Assembly (NCBI RefSeq): GCF_011090185.1
Contig: NZ_JAAFGS010000007.1
Coordinates: forward strand, 186,001 to 250,000
Direction of reading: 5' to 3'
Source of the DNA: Saccharibacillus alkalitolerans
Lineage (GTDB): Bacteria; Bacillota; Bacilli; Paenibacillales; Paenibacillaceae
DNA: 64,000 bases
The number at the start of each line of letters is the position of its first letter. Position 1 is the first letter of the stretch. A model generated the notes under the pieces. It ran no database searches. It was not told the origin of the DNA and saw only the letters and a list, made by a program, of their open reading frames with translations. Shown here piece after piece: positions 35,084 to 43,248 of this stretch. Position numbers and translations under genes: made by a program.

Positions 35084-35923
35084 TCAAGGCTCCGGCTGCT
35101 CGCGGTAGGCGCTCGGCGAGACGCCGCAGACGCGCTTGAACATTTTGGAGAACAGGAACGGGTCCGGGTAGCCGACCGACCGGGCCACGTCGCTGACCGA
35201 GAGCGACGGATTGCGCAGCAGATCCCGCGCGCGCCGCATGCGGTACTGCAGCAGGAACGTCTGCAGCGGGACGCCGTAGGCGTCTTTGAACAGGCTCGAC
35301 AGATACGTCCGGTCGAGCCCCACGGCGCGGGCGATATCTTCCGCGCCCAGCTTGCGGCTGTAGCCGTTCTCGATGACGGCCGCAGCCCTGGACAGATGCG
35401 CCTCCCTTGCGCGGGGAGGCGTATTCGCGCGCGCCGAAGGCTGCGGCGCGCCCGCGACCAGCGCGGCCAGCAGGCGGTACACTTCCGCCTGCGCCAGCAG
35501 GTCGCCGCCGGGCCGCTCGCGCGCCTCGAGCAGCCCGGCGTAGAAGCGCTCGAACGGCGGCCGGTCCGCCGCCGTGTAGACGGGCGAGCCGGCCGACAGT
35601 CCGGCCCGCTCCAGCAGCGCGCGGACACGGAGACCGCGCAGTCCGATCCAGGCATAGTCCCACGGGTCGCCGGGGTCGGCTTCGTAATGCACGAGCGTAT
35701 CGGGCATGATCAGAAAGCCTTGCCCGGCTTCGAGCCGGTATTCCCGGCCTTCCGAACGGAAGGTGCCCCGGCCGCCGCGGATATAATGCAGGATGAAGGC
35801 GTCCCGCAGCCCGGGCCCCCAAAAATGGTCCGGCGAGCATTCCTCGCGGCCGTAAAAGAGCAGCGAGACGTCGTCCGGCATGCGGGAGTCATCGCGGGCA
35901 TGAGTGAAGTATTCGTCTGGCAA
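35084..35923 (-). CDS. AraC-family regulator, probably of melA
   Basis: 279 aa starting with TTG at 35923, nine bases after GAGGAG. The N-terminal AraC sugar-binding cupin (residues 15-110: LHYIRGGRGTFRSEGREY, GFLIMPDTLVHYEAD) resembles MelR/RafR-type regulators. The C-terminal HTH pair reads LGAEDIARAVGLDRTYLSSLFK and SVSDVARSVGYPDPFLFSKMFK. Divergent from the alpha-galactosidase gene with 130 bp between, so it most likely activates it in response to melibiose or raffinose. Confidence 0.92.
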   Translation of the reverse strand: MPDEYFTHARDDSRMPDDVSLLFYGREECSPDHFWGPGLRDAFILHYIRGGRGTFRSEGREYRLEAGQGFLIMPDTLVHYEADPGDPWDYAWIGLRGLRVRALLERAGLSAGSPVYTAADRPPFERFYAGLLEARERPGGDLLAQAEVYRLLAALVAGAPQPSARANTPPRAREAHLSRAAAVIENGYSRKLGAEDIARAVGLDRTYLSSLFKDAYGVPLQTFLLQYRMRRARDLLRNPSLSVSDVARSVGYPDPFLFSKMFKRVCGVSPSAYREQPEP

Positions 35924-35985
35924 AACGTCGTTCTCCTCTCGATCCTAATTCATACATTATAACAAAAACATCTGCCATTACTCCA

Positions 35986-36014
35986 TGTCTTCCTGTAAGC
36001 GTTCTCGCTATAGT
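35986..36014 (+). promoter_or_regulatory. melA promoter overlapping a cre-like site
   Basis: TATAGT (36009-36014) is preceded at 17 bp by a weak TGTCTT, as expected for an activator-dependent promoter. Between them TGTAAGCGTTCTCG (35994-36007) matches the CcpA cre consensus at 12 of 14 positions, suggesting catabolite repression. Confidence 0.55.
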
Positions 36015-36053
36015 GTAACCAGAGACGAATAACAAACAGGGAGGCTGACAGGC

Positions 36054-37382
36054 ATGCACAAAATCACGTTTATCGGCGCAGGAAGCACCGTTTTTGTACG
36101 CAACGTTTTGGGAGACATTATGCTGACGCCGGCGCTGCAGGACTTCGAGCTGGCGCTGTTCGACATCGACCCGAAGCGATTGAACGAATCGGAGACCTTG
36201 CTTCATGCCATGAAAAAGACGGTGGGCAGCCGCTGCCGGATCAAGTCCTACACGGATCGAAAGGAAGCGCTTCGGGGAGCGAAGTACGTCATCAACGCGA
36301 TCCAGGTCGGTGGCTACGATCCGTGCACGATCACGGACTTCGAAGTGCCGAAGAAATACGGACTGCGCCAGACGATCGCGGACACGCTGGGGATCGGAGG
36401 CATTTTCCGCAACCTGCGCACCGTTCCGGTCATGCTGGACATCGCCGCCGATATGGGGGAGCTTTGCCCGGACGCCTGGTTCCTGAACTATACGAATCCG
36501 ATGGCGGTGCTGACGAATGTGATGAACACGGCGGGCGGCATCAAGACGGTCGGCCTGTGCCACAGCGTGCAGCACTGCATTCCGGACCTGTTCGCCAATC
36601 TGGGCATGGATACCGCGGGCGTGCGGGCGAACATCGCGGGCATCAACCATATGGCCTGGCTGCTCGAAGTGACGCGGGACGGGGAAGATCTTTATCCGGA
36701 GATCAAGCGCCGCGCGGCCGAGAAGCAGAAGGAGAAGCATCACGACATGGTGCGCTTCGAACTGATGCACCGGTTCGGCTATTACGTGACGGAGTCGTCG
36801 GAGCACAACGCGGAGTACCATCCTTACTTTATCAAAAAGAGCTACCCGGAGCTGATCGAACGCTTCAATATTCCGCTCGACGAGTATCCGCGGCGCTGCG
36901 TGAACCAGATCCGGGAATGGGAAGAGATGCGCGACGGCCTGATGACCGGCGAGGCGCTGGAGCATACGCGCAGCTTGGAATACGCGTCGCGCATTCTCGA
37001 GGCCATGGAGACGGACGTACCGTTCAAGATCGCGGGCAACGTGATGAACACGGGCCTGATTACGAATCTGCCGCAGGATGCGTGCGTCGAGGTGCCGTGC
37101 CTGGTCGACGCTTCGGGCGTCAGTCCGACGCACGTCGGCGATCTGCCTCCGCAGCTCGCGGCGCTCAATCAGACCAATATCAATACGCAGCGGCTGACGA
37201 TCGAAGCGGCCTTGACGGGAAAAAGGGAGCATGTCTACCATGCGGCGATGCTCGATCCGCATACGGCGGCCGAACTGTCGATCGACGATATCGTATCGCT
37301 GTGCGACGACCTGATCGAAGCGCACGGGGACTGGCTGCCGCAGTTTGGCGGCCGGCGCAGGGCGGGACAGCCGGTGTCGTAA
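36054..37382 (+). CDS. melA: Alpha-galactosidase, glycoside hydrolase family 4
   Basis: 442 aa, start behind GGGAGG. GH4 uses NAD and a divalent metal: ITFIGAGSTVFVRNVLGDI binds NAD, NAIQVGGYDP and IADTLGIGGIFRNLRTVP follow, LNYTNPMAVLT, the metal Cys/His region GLCHSVQHC, and AGINHMAWLLE. The CHSVQ form is typical of alpha-galactosidases such as MelA and not of 6-phospho-glucosidases. It splits melibiose or raffinose family sugars in the cytoplasm. Divergent from its AraC regulator; no transporter gene is adjacent. Confidence 0.93.
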   Translation: MHKITFIGAGSTVFVRNVLGDIMLTPALQDFELALFDIDPKRLNESETLLHAMKKTVGSRCRIKSYTDRKEALRGAKYVINAIQVGGYDPCTITDFEVPKKYGLRQTIADTLGIGGIFRNLRTVPVMLDIAADMGELCPDAWFLNYTNPMAVLTNVMNTAGGIKTVGLCHSVQHCIPDLFANLGMDTAGVRANIAGINHMAWLLEVTRDGEDLYPEIKRRAAEKQKEKHHDMVRFELMHRFGYYVTESSEHNAEYHPYFIKKSYPELIERFNIPLDEYPRRCVNQIREWEEMRDGLMTGEALEHTRSLEYASRILEAMETDVPFKIAGNVMNTGLITNLPQDACVEVPCLVDASGVSPTHVGDLPPQLAALNQTNINTQRLTIEAALTGKREHVYHAAMLDPHTAAELSIDDIVSLCDDLIEAHGDWLPQFGGRRRAGQPVS

Positions 37383-37543
37383 CGAAGGGCCTTTCGGTAA
37401 CCAGGGGCATGCCGGTAAGCTCGCGGAATTTCTCTGCGGGCTTATTTGCCGTTTTCGCTGATTTCGAGCCGTTCTTCTGGTAAACTGGTGGAAAACTAGA
37501 CGGTCAGTGTCCAAATCATCGCAGAAACGAGGGTTTTGCATTC

Positions 37544-38581
37544 ATGAATGTCGGTAAAAAGTTATCGCTGTCTCTGCTCGCGCTGCTTCTGCTGCTGCCG
37601 ATGCTTTCTTTCTCCGGCTTCCGCGGCGCGGAAGCCGCTTCGTCCGCCGGAAACGGCGACAACGCCAAAACGGTGATCGGGGTATCCGTCGCCACGCTCT
37701 GGAAGCTGCCCGGGCAGACCCGCGCCATCGACGCTCCGTCGCTGACTTCGCCGGTCGATATGGCTTCCTGGACGAAAGCGATGAATACGACGGAAAAGCG
37801 CAGATGGCTGACCGGCAGAACCGAGACGCAGGCGCTGTACGGCCAGGAAGTGAAAGTTCTGCAGACCAAAGGGAATTGGTCGCGGGTCGCCGTGACGGAC
37901 CAGGCGACGGCGAAGAACGTTCAAGGGTATCCCGGCTGGCTGCCTACGGTGCAGCTGAGAACGGTACCCGCCGAAGATTGGACGGCGCAGTCGGGTTCCG
38001 CGGCGGTCGTCAGCGCGAAGACCGCGAACCTGTATAAAACGGACGGCAGGACGAAGCGGCTGGAGCTGAGCTTCGGCACCCGGCTGCCGGTGGTGGCCGA
38101 GAAGGGCAAATGGGTGGAAGTGCGGACGGCTCAATACGGGAATTCGCTGCTGCGGGCCGAGGACGTCAAGATCGTCGAAGCCGGCAGCCCGGAGCGGCAG
38201 CCGAGCGGCGCGCAGCTGGTCGAGACCGGCAAAGCTTTCCTCGGGCTTCCTTATCTGTGGGCGGGCACGTCCGCGTACGGCTTCGACTGCTCCGGCTTCA
38301 CGGGGGCGATCTACCGCTATTCCGGCATTTTGCTGCCGCGCGACGCGTCGGAACAGGCGCGAGCGGGTAAAGCCGTAGCAAAGGCGAACCTGAAGCCGGG
38401 AGACCTTATGTTTTTCGCCCACAATAACGGCAGGGGCAGCGTTCACCACGTTGCGATGTATATCGGGGACGGGAAGATGATGCATTCGCCGAAAGCGGGC
38501 AAGACGGTGGAGATCCTTCCGATTTCCACGCCCGGCTACGCCAACGAGTTTGCCGGCGCGAGACGTTACTTGAACGATTAA
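37544..38581 (+). CDS. Secreted NlpC/P60 peptidoglycan endopeptidase with SH3 domains
   Basis: 345 aa with a signal peptide (cleavage near GAEAA, residue 31). Residues 40-220 hold two SH3-like segments (VATLWKLPGQTRAID, ANLYKTDGRTKRLELSFGTRLPV). The C-terminal NlpC/P60 domain carries YLWAGTSAYGFDCSGF (catalytic Cys), VHHVAMYIGDG (His) and MHSPKAGKTVEI. The layout matches the YkfC-type enzymes that cleave gamma-D-Glu to diamino acid bonds in muropeptides. Confidence 0.92.
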   Translation: MNVGKKLSLSLLALLLLLPMLSFSGFRGAEAASSAGNGDNAKTVIGVSVATLWKLPGQTRAIDAPSLTSPVDMASWTKAMNTTEKRRWLTGRTETQALYGQEVKVLQTKGNWSRVAVTDQATAKNVQGYPGWLPTVQLRTVPAEDWTAQSGSAAVVSAKTANLYKTDGRTKRLELSFGTRLPVVAEKGKWVEVRTAQYGNSLLRAEDVKIVEAGSPERQPSGAQLVETGKAFLGLPYLWAGTSAYGFDCSGFTGAIYRYSGILLPRDASEQARAGKAVAKANLKPGDLMFFAHNNGRGSVHHVAMYIGDGKMMHSPKAGKTVEILPISTPGYANEFAGARRYLND

Positions 38582-38638
38582 GCGCGGCGGCAGCGATACG
38601 GCCGAGAACGCCGTCTCTTTAAAATATTGGCGAAAAAA

Positions 38639-38663
38639 GAAACTTTCCTCTCGTCCTCCCGTA
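38639..38663 (+). promoter_or_regulatory. SigmaW-like ECF promoter
   Basis: GAAAC (38639-38643), 16 bp, CGTA (38660-38663), matching the TGAAAC-N16-CGTA consensus of B. subtilis sigmaW-type sigma factors. It lies 61 bp before the small membrane protein gene. Confidence 0.65.
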
Positions 38664-38724
38664 ATGGAAAGCATGACAACGACGGATAATTTCGTTCATT
38701 CCATATCGAATAGGAGAGAATAAA

Positions 38725-39054
38725 ATGAGAACATCGAGAGTTTTGCTGCTGGTGGCCGCCGCGTGCGAGCTGCTGCTCGCGATCCCGATTTTGGGAGGAT
38801 GGTTCGTGCTGGGCACGGGATATACGGCGCTCGGATTCATGTTCCTTCTGCATTTGGTCACGCTGGTATTCGCGGCACGCGACCGCGTTCCGTTCTACGG
38901 CCCGGTCCTCGGCTTGATCACGTCGGCGCTGGCTTGGATTCCGTTCCTCGGCTGGGCGCTTCACATGGTGAGCGGCATCGCTCTGGCGGTCAACGCTTTG
39001 CACGGACCGAGCGCGGCGGCGCGCCGCGCGGACGAGCAGCGCCGCTACTATTAA
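38725..39054 (+). CDS. Small membrane protein, probable envelope-stress gene
   Basis: 109 aa, start behind AGGAGAG. Three or four hydrophobic helices (residues 5-30, 35-50, 57-72, 76-92) with short loops and a basic tail (ARRADEQRRYY). No catalytic motif. The sigmaW-like promoter upstream suggests induction by cell-envelope stress. It resembles no family I can name with confidence. Confidence 0.75.
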   Translation: MRTSRVLLLVAAACELLLAIPILGGWFVLGTGYTALGFMFLLHLVTLVFAARDRVPFYGPVLGLITSALAWIPFLGWALHMVSGIALAVNALHGPSAAARRADEQRRYY

Positions 39055-39095
39055 GCGCCGGGTAAGCGCGGACAGAACGTCGTCACGCAACCGAA

Positions 39096-39142
39096 TGAAA
39101 AAAGCCCCGCTCCGGAAGATCCGGCAGCGGGGCTTTTTTCAT
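39096..39142 (+). terminator. Rho-independent terminator
   Basis: GAAAAAAGCCCCGCT ... AGCGGGGCTTTTTTC with an inner CCGG/CCGG step; symmetrical enough to serve the minus-strand operon as well. Confidence 0.9.
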
Positions 39143-39196
39143 AAGTTTAGAGCTAAGGACGAAAGGGGCTTTGCAAACACGCGCCCCCTGGCCTTC

Positions 39197-39496
39197 TTAA
39201 GACAGCGGCAGTTCTTCGCCGGCGAACGCTTTGATCTCCAGCGGAGCCGTCAGGTATTCGGATGCAGAAGCGGCGAACTTCGTGAAGTGTTCGCTCTTGT
39301 TATGGATCGCGGTCGCTTCCTGATCGCGCCATACTTCGACCATCGTATACACGTTGTCGCGTCCTACGGCTTTGTGCAGATCGTACGCGATGTTGCCTTC
39401 TTCGGCCTGCGAAGCCTCGACGAGCGGTTTCATCGCGTTCAGGAAAGTCTCTTCCTTGGCCGGGTTAACTTGGAAAGTCGCATGAATGATAATCAT
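39197..39496 (-). CDS. Antibiotic biosynthesis monooxygenase (ABM) family protein
   Basis: 99 aa, start behind GAGGAGG. A one-domain ferredoxin-like ABM fold: IIIHATFQVNPAKEETFLNAM, SQAEEGNIAYDLHKAV, YTMVEVWRDQEATAIHNKSEHF and a C-terminal IKAF strand. Such proteins act as small cofactor-free monooxygenases or quinol/haem-handling partners. Last gene of a MarR-nitroreductase-ABM operon, a common quinone or electrophile detoxification arrangement. Confidence 0.9.
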   Translation of the reverse strand: MIIIHATFQVNPAKEETFLNAMKPLVEASQAEEGNIAYDLHKAVGRDNVYTMVEVWRDQEATAIHNKSEHFTKFAASASEYLTAPLEIKAFAGEELPLS

Positions 39497-39536
39497 TTTG
39501 AATGCCTCCTCGTAATGGGTCGAATGCGGATACGGC

Positions 39537-40175
39537 TTAACGCCATTCCGTCGTGCGGGCGATGTCGAGACGAGCGGAAGAATGGCCCGGCTTCGCGGCT
39601 TTGCCGATCGAGATCAGCATAACCGGCACGTGACGTTCCGGGTCGATGCCGAACGCTTCGGCGACTTTGTCTTTTTCGTAACCGCCGATCGGGTTCGTGT
39701 CGTATCCGTGAGCGCGAGCCACCAGCATAAACTGCATCGAGACGAGACCGGCGTCGATCAGAACGGAATCCCGCTTCATTTCGACCGGCATCGCGTCGAA
39801 CAGCGGCAGGTAGGCGGCAAGCTGCTGCTCTTTGACGTCCTGCGGCATGTAGCCCAATTCGACGGCTTTGCCGAAAATTTCTTCGGCGAAGTCCGTGAAC
39901 TTCAGATCGCCGAACACGGCTACGACGGCCGAAGAAGTTTCGACTTGGTGTCCGTTGAATTTCGCCAGCGGCAGCAGTTTCGCTTTGGCTTCTTCGCTTT
40001 CGATCACGACAAAACGCCAAGGCTGCATATTGACCGACGAAGGTGCCAGCACGGACTCTTCGAGCATTTGCGTCATTTCCTCGCGGCTGATCTTGACGGA
40101 CGGGTCGTAATAACGCACGGACCGGCGGCTTTTGATGACTTCCATGAAATCTTGAACTTTTTGTACACTGCTCAT
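39537..40175 (-). CDS. Nitroreductase-family flavoprotein
   Basis: 212 aa, start behind AAAGGAG. FMN-binding nitroreductase fold: MEVIKSRRSVRYYDP (the S/R-R-S phosphate grip), VLAPSSVNMQPWRFVVIES, SAVVAVFGD, MQFMLVARAHGYDTNPIGGY and VMLISIGKAA. It uses NAD(P)H to reduce nitroaromatics or quinones. Downstream of a marR gene and 40 bp upstream of the ABM gene. YodC/YdgI-like. Confidence 0.93.
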   Translation of the reverse strand: MSSVQKVQDFMEVIKSRRSVRYYDPSVKISREEMTQMLEESVLAPSSVNMQPWRFVVIESEEAKAKLLPLAKFNGHQVETSSAVVAVFGDLKFTDFAEEIFGKAVELGYMPQDVKEQQLAAYLPLFDAMPVEMKRDSVLIDAGLVSMQFMLVARAHGYDTNPIGGYEKDKVAEAFGIDPERHVPVMLISIGKAAKPGHSSARLDIARTTEWR

Positions 40176-40202
40176 AGGGACAGCTCCTTTGGATAGTTAT
40201 TT

Positions 40203-40628
40203 TTAAAGGGAATCGGCGTTTCGGTGCATCCGGTCGAGCATGCTCGCCAGCGTCCGGCGTTCTTCCGCGTCGAATCCGTCCAGCAGGCCTGCGATCAGGC
40301 GCGCCTTCTCCTGCACGAAACCTTCGATATGGCTTCGGCCGAGATCGGTGAGACGGACGAGCGTAATCCGGTTGTCGTTCGGACAGCTGCGTCTGCTGAC
40401 GAGGCCCTGCGTCTCGAGCTGCTTCAAGTGGCGGGTAACGGCGGCGCCGTCGATCCCCAGCGACTTCTGCAGCGCGGTCTGGCCGATTTCTTCGGCGGCG
40501 AACAGCTCCTGAAGGAGCCGGAAGCGGGAAGCGCTGGTACCGACACAGCCGGAAAACGCGGTCCCTACACGGTTGTTAAGCAGTTGAAGCTTTTCGAGAA
40601 TGCACGATTCTGGCGTGACCGGGCACAT
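40203..40628 (-). CDS. MarR-family regulator with N-terminal cysteines
   Basis: 141 aa. Winged helix-turn-helix: SRFRLLQELFAAEEIGQ, QKSLGIDGAAVTRHLKQLE, GLVSRRSCPNDNRITLVRLTDLG and a C-terminal dimer helix. Cys2, Cys9 and Cys28 lie in the N-terminal dimer region, where redox-sensing MarR proteins carry their reactive thiols, and Cys75 is in the wing. With the nitroreductase and ABM genes behind it, it is probably an electrophile- or quinone-responsive repressor acting at the tandem sites 40654-40680. Confidence 0.9.
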   Translation of the reverse strand: MCPVTPESCILEKLQLLNNRVGTAFSGCVGTSASRFRLLQELFAAEEIGQTALQKSLGIDGAAVTRHLKQLETQGLVSRRSCPNDNRITLVRLTDLGRSHIEGFVQEKARLIAGLLDGFDAEERRTLASMLDRMHRNADSL

Positions 40629-40653
40629 ATGCAGCCGCCCCTTTCCTTTATGT

Positions 40654-40680
40654 TTGATCCCTCAATGATTGACACATCAA
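40654..40680 (-). promoter_or_regulatory. Tandem MarR operator candidates TTGA-N4-TCAA
   Basis: TTGATCCCTCAA (40654-40665) and TTGACACATCAA (40669-40680) are two palindromes with centres 15 bp apart, just upstream of the marR gene. Confidence 0.6.
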
Positions 40681-40741
40681 ATAATATAAAACGAACGCTG
40701 AGAAAAAGCAAGTACCTAATAAAAAATTTATGAAAAGAAAA

Positions 40742-40767
40742 TGAAACCGCGCCTTTTTCCCGGCGTA
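40742..40767 (+). promoter_or_regulatory. SigmaW-like ECF promoter
   Basis: TGAAAC (40742-40747), 16 bp, CGTA (40764-40767), a full match to the sigmaW-type consensus, 90 bp before the small membrane gene at 40857. Confidence 0.7.
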
Positions 40768-40856
40768 TATCCGCTTAGACAACAGGCGACGATTGAAAAA
40801 TGCGTCCGGGCCTTCCGCAGATCCGAGTATTTCAAAAAAAGAGAGGAGTTCAAACC

Positions 40857-41192
40857 ATGCAAAATCAAAACCCGTACGACCCGAGCCGCGAATCGAGGGA
40901 CGTGGAAGACAACAAGACCATCGCCGCGCTGGCCTACATTCTGTTCTTCCTGCCGCTGCTGGCTGCGCGCAGCTCGCGTTTCGCGATGTACCACGCCAAT
41001 CAGGGACTGCTTCTGCTGCTCGTGCTGATCGCCGGCAATCTTGTGTTAGGCTTCATTCCTTTCATCGGCTGGATGCTGTTCCCGCTGTTTTACGTGGCGG
41101 GCCTGGTGTACCTGGTCATCGGCATCATGAACGCGGTCAACGGCAAAATGCAGCCTCTGCCGTTCATGCCGGCCATCGAAATCCTGAAATAA
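40857..41192 (+). CDS. Small DUF4870-like membrane protein
   Basis: 111 aa from the ATG at 40857 (GAGAGGAG upstream); upstream in-frame ATGs would add an unrelated leader. It begins with a hydrophilic N-terminus, then EDNKTIAALAYILFFLPLL, RFAMYHANQGLLLLLVLI, FIPFIGWMLFPLF and a final helix with GIMNAVNGKMQPLP. The FxxYHAxQGL element and helix layout are those of DUF4870/Tic20-like small membrane proteins. The sigmaW-like promoter points to envelope stress. Confidence 0.82.
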   Translation: MQNQNPYDPSRESRDVEDNKTIAALAYILFFLPLLAARSSRFAMYHANQGLLLLLVLIAGNLVLGFIPFIGWMLFPLFYVAGLVYLVIGIMNAVNGKMQPLPFMPAIEILK

Positions 41193-41276
41193 TCGCGGAG
41201 ATCGGGTATAGTAGGGGAAAAGGCCGTCCGCGTTCCGCGGCATGACGGGATGTCGGACGGAAGCGGGAGGATTCAC

Positions 41277-41534
41277 ATGAGCGAAGAACAATCGGCGGGG
41301 AAGACCGCCAAGCAGGTCGCGGAATGGATGGTCGAGGAGATTCGGTTCCGCGGCATTCTGAGGCAGGAAGAAGCGATCGCCCACGTTCGCGAGCATTTCG
41401 GCGAGGCGTTCATTTTCGTCAACGAGAACGGCAACGCGTCGCTCGAAAAGGAAGTGAAGAAGGAGTTCCGCAAGCTCAACAAAGGGCGGATCGCCTGGGA
41501 TCGGGACGGATTTATGTGGGGATGGATCGGGTAA
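41277..41534 (+). CDS. Conserved hypothetical small protein (DUF6953-like)
   Basis: 85 aa from the ATG at 41277 behind GGGAGG. Soluble and mixed alpha/beta: AKQVAEWMVEEIRFRGILRQEEA, HFGEAFIFVNENGNASLEKEV, FRKLNKGRIAWDRDGFMWGW. The pattern resembles small Bacillales proteins grouped as DUF6953; the family number is from memory. Function unknown. Followed by a terminator. Confidence 0.75.
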   Translation: MSEEQSAGKTAKQVAEWMVEEIRFRGILRQEEAIAHVREHFGEAFIFVNENGNASLEKEVKKEFRKLNKGRIAWDRDGFMWGWIG

Positions 41535-41536
41535 AA

Positions 41537-41567
41537 GAAGGCCGCCGGGGTTTCCGGCGGCTTTTTT
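41537..41567 (+). terminator. Rho-independent terminator
   Basis: GCCGCCGG / CCGGCGGC stem followed by T6. Confidence 0.88.
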
Positions 41568-41592
41568 GCTGCAAAGTCCTATACGTGAAGAA

Positions 41593-41730
41593 GGGCAGGG
41601 GGCTCGGAATGATTTTGTTTCGGTCGCGTGTTGCAATGGGGAAGCTTGATTAGACTCAAGAAGAGGCTTTCCCATTGCAAAGGCGAACGCTATCGCTCCT
41701 GCACTAAAATCATTCCTCTGCCTCATGCCC
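41593..41730. repeat. 138-nt imperfect palindrome (possible structured RNA or mobile-element remnant)
   Basis: Outer arms GGGCA..GGAATGATTTT (to 41616) and AAAATCATTCC..TGCCC (41706-41730) are complementary, with an exact 11-bp block. Inner arms TTGCAATGGG-GAAGC (41631-41645) and GCTT-T-CCCATTGCAA (41666-41680) pair over 15 bp. The whole can fold into one long stem-loop with internal loops. No protein is encoded. Confidence 0.75.
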
Positions 41731-41751
41731 TAAAGTATAGGTCCCTTCAAC

Positions 41752-41780
41752 AAAAAAGCCGCCGGGATCCCCGGCGGCTT
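41752..41780 (-). terminator. Terminator of the minus-strand glucoamylase-like gene
   Basis: AAGCCGCCGGG / CCCGGCGGCTT stem reading into T6 on the minus strand. Confidence 0.85.
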
Positions 41781-41828
41781 TCTGTTGCTTTTTGAAGAGG
41801 GAAGGACAAGAGTAGACGAGCCGCTGGA

Positions 41829-43181
41829 TCATTGAATCGAGAACACTTCTTTTTTCAATAACTCTTCGGGCTTCTGGCCGATGGGGTCGTTGTGGAAATA
41901 ATCCCGGATCACGCCGTCTTTCACATAATTGGCGACGGAGACCATGATCATGCCTTGATCCAGGGCCAGGTAAGCTTTGGCGACTTCTTTCGTCTCCAGG
42001 TTGACGGAATCGTATAAGCCGTATTTGCCCATCATCTTTAATTTTTTTAACGCTTTGATGTTCTCGCGGGCCTCTTTCGGCACATAATCCAAGGCCAGGA
42101 AAGTGGCATGCGCCGTCACCGTCGAGCTGTCTTTATAACCCGAGATGCCGAGCGGCGTCGCGGCGAACTCGCTGTATCCGGTCGGCGTGGCGGAAGGCGA
42201 GAATCCCCAGGCCGGGTAGCCTTTTTCTTTGGCGTAAGCGATCTGCAGCTCGGCATGACGCTGGTTGTTCAATCCCAGAGCCCGGGTGCCCAAATCTTTT
42301 TCTTTGATCACCATACCCGGCATCAGGGCTTCGAGCATGCTGCCGCCCCAGCTCGGGACGAATTTTCGGCCTTTATAGGCGTAGCTTCCTTCGAAGACGT
42401 CCACGCCGTCGTAATTGACGGTTTGGCCCTCGGGAATTTGCGACTGCCAATCCCATTCCCGGGGCATCGTGCGATACATTTTCCACCAGTGTTCCCGGGG
42501 AACGTCGCCTTTGCCGATGGCAATGTAGCTGGCGACTCGGGGTTCGGTATAGAACGTCCCGTAATGATGATCCGTCAGCGCGCCTTTGGCGACGTCGTAA
42601 CCGCCGCGGAATTGGCCGACTTCGGAATCGTACAGCTTCGCGTAATCCATCTCTTCGACAAGCTTGCCCGTCTGCCCGTTCAGTTCCGGATACGCTTGGC
42701 CGACCACGATCAGACCGGCGGACAACCAACCGTTGTCGACCTGGGAGATGAACTGCCCCCAATCTTTTTTGACGGAAGCGTCTTCCGTGTTGTACCAGTT
42801 GTAGAACAGGCCGTTCCATTTATCCATCTTCTCCAGCGAATTCAACGTCGTTTTCAAGCGCGAGACGGCCTCTTTTTTCGGAATAAGGCGCATCTGCTCG
42901 GCGGAAACGGTACTCATCATATACATGGCAATGTTGGTAGGCGAGGTGCGTTTGGCTTCCTCCGCACCCTTATCGGTCATTCTGACCTCGTCGGACGTCA
43001 AGCCCGTTTCGGCATCGGTGAAGTCTTTGAAGTACTTATAAGTCTTTTTGGAGAGCGCTTTCAATTCAGAGCTGAATCCGGCGGGTTTGTTCGAAGACTG
43101 TGCGGAAGCGGCAGGCGGCAGCGCCAAATGGGCGAGCAGGCAAAAAGCGAGAACAAAGCTGAACATCGAACTTTTTTTCAT
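41829..43181 (-). CDS. Secreted glucoamylase-like (GH144-type fold) protein
   Basis: 450 aa, start behind GGAAGGAG. Signal peptide to about residue 27 (PAASA). An (alpha/alpha)6-type domain: KTYKYFKDFTDAETGLTSDEV near residue 50, MYMMSTVSAEQMRLI, FYNWYNTEDAS, STVTAHATFLALDYVP and LDQGMIMVSVANY near 410. This matches the PF10091/DUF3131 glycoamylase-like family, whose characterised relatives (GH144) hydrolyse beta-1,2-glucan. The acidic catalytic residues could not be placed with certainty. A LacI-type palindrome lies just upstream. Confidence 0.75.
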   Translation of the reverse strand: MKKSSMFSFVLAFCLLAHLALPPAASAQSSNKPAGFSSELKALSKKTYKYFKDFTDAETGLTSDEVRMTDKGAEEAKRTSPTNIAMYMMSTVSAEQMRLIPKKEAVSRLKTTLNSLEKMDKWNGLFYNWYNTEDASVKKDWGQFISQVDNGWLSAGLIVVGQAYPELNGQTGKLVEEMDYAKLYDSEVGQFRGGYDVAKGALTDHHYGTFYTEPRVASYIAIGKGDVPREHWWKMYRTMPREWDWQSQIPEGQTVNYDGVDVFEGSYAYKGRKFVPSWGGSMLEALMPGMVIKEKDLGTRALGLNNQRHAELQIAYAKEKGYPAWGFSPSATPTGYSEFAATPLGISGYKDSSTVTAHATFLALDYVPKEARENIKALKKLKMMGKYGLYDSVNLETKEVAKAYLALDQGMIMVSVANYVKDGVIRDYFHNDPIGQKPEELLKKEVFSIQ

Positions 43182-43206
43182 GGCTTTTCTCCTTCCAAAA
43201 TGGATT

Positions 43207-43218
43207 CGAAACGTTTCG
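43207..43218 (-). promoter_or_regulatory. LacI/CcpA-type operator
   Basis: CGAAACGTTTCG, a perfect 12-bp palindrome with central CG, 26 bp before the start of the glucoamylase-like gene. Confidence 0.6.
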
Positions 43219-43248
43219 CTACTGATGATACCATAAGTACCCTCCTAT

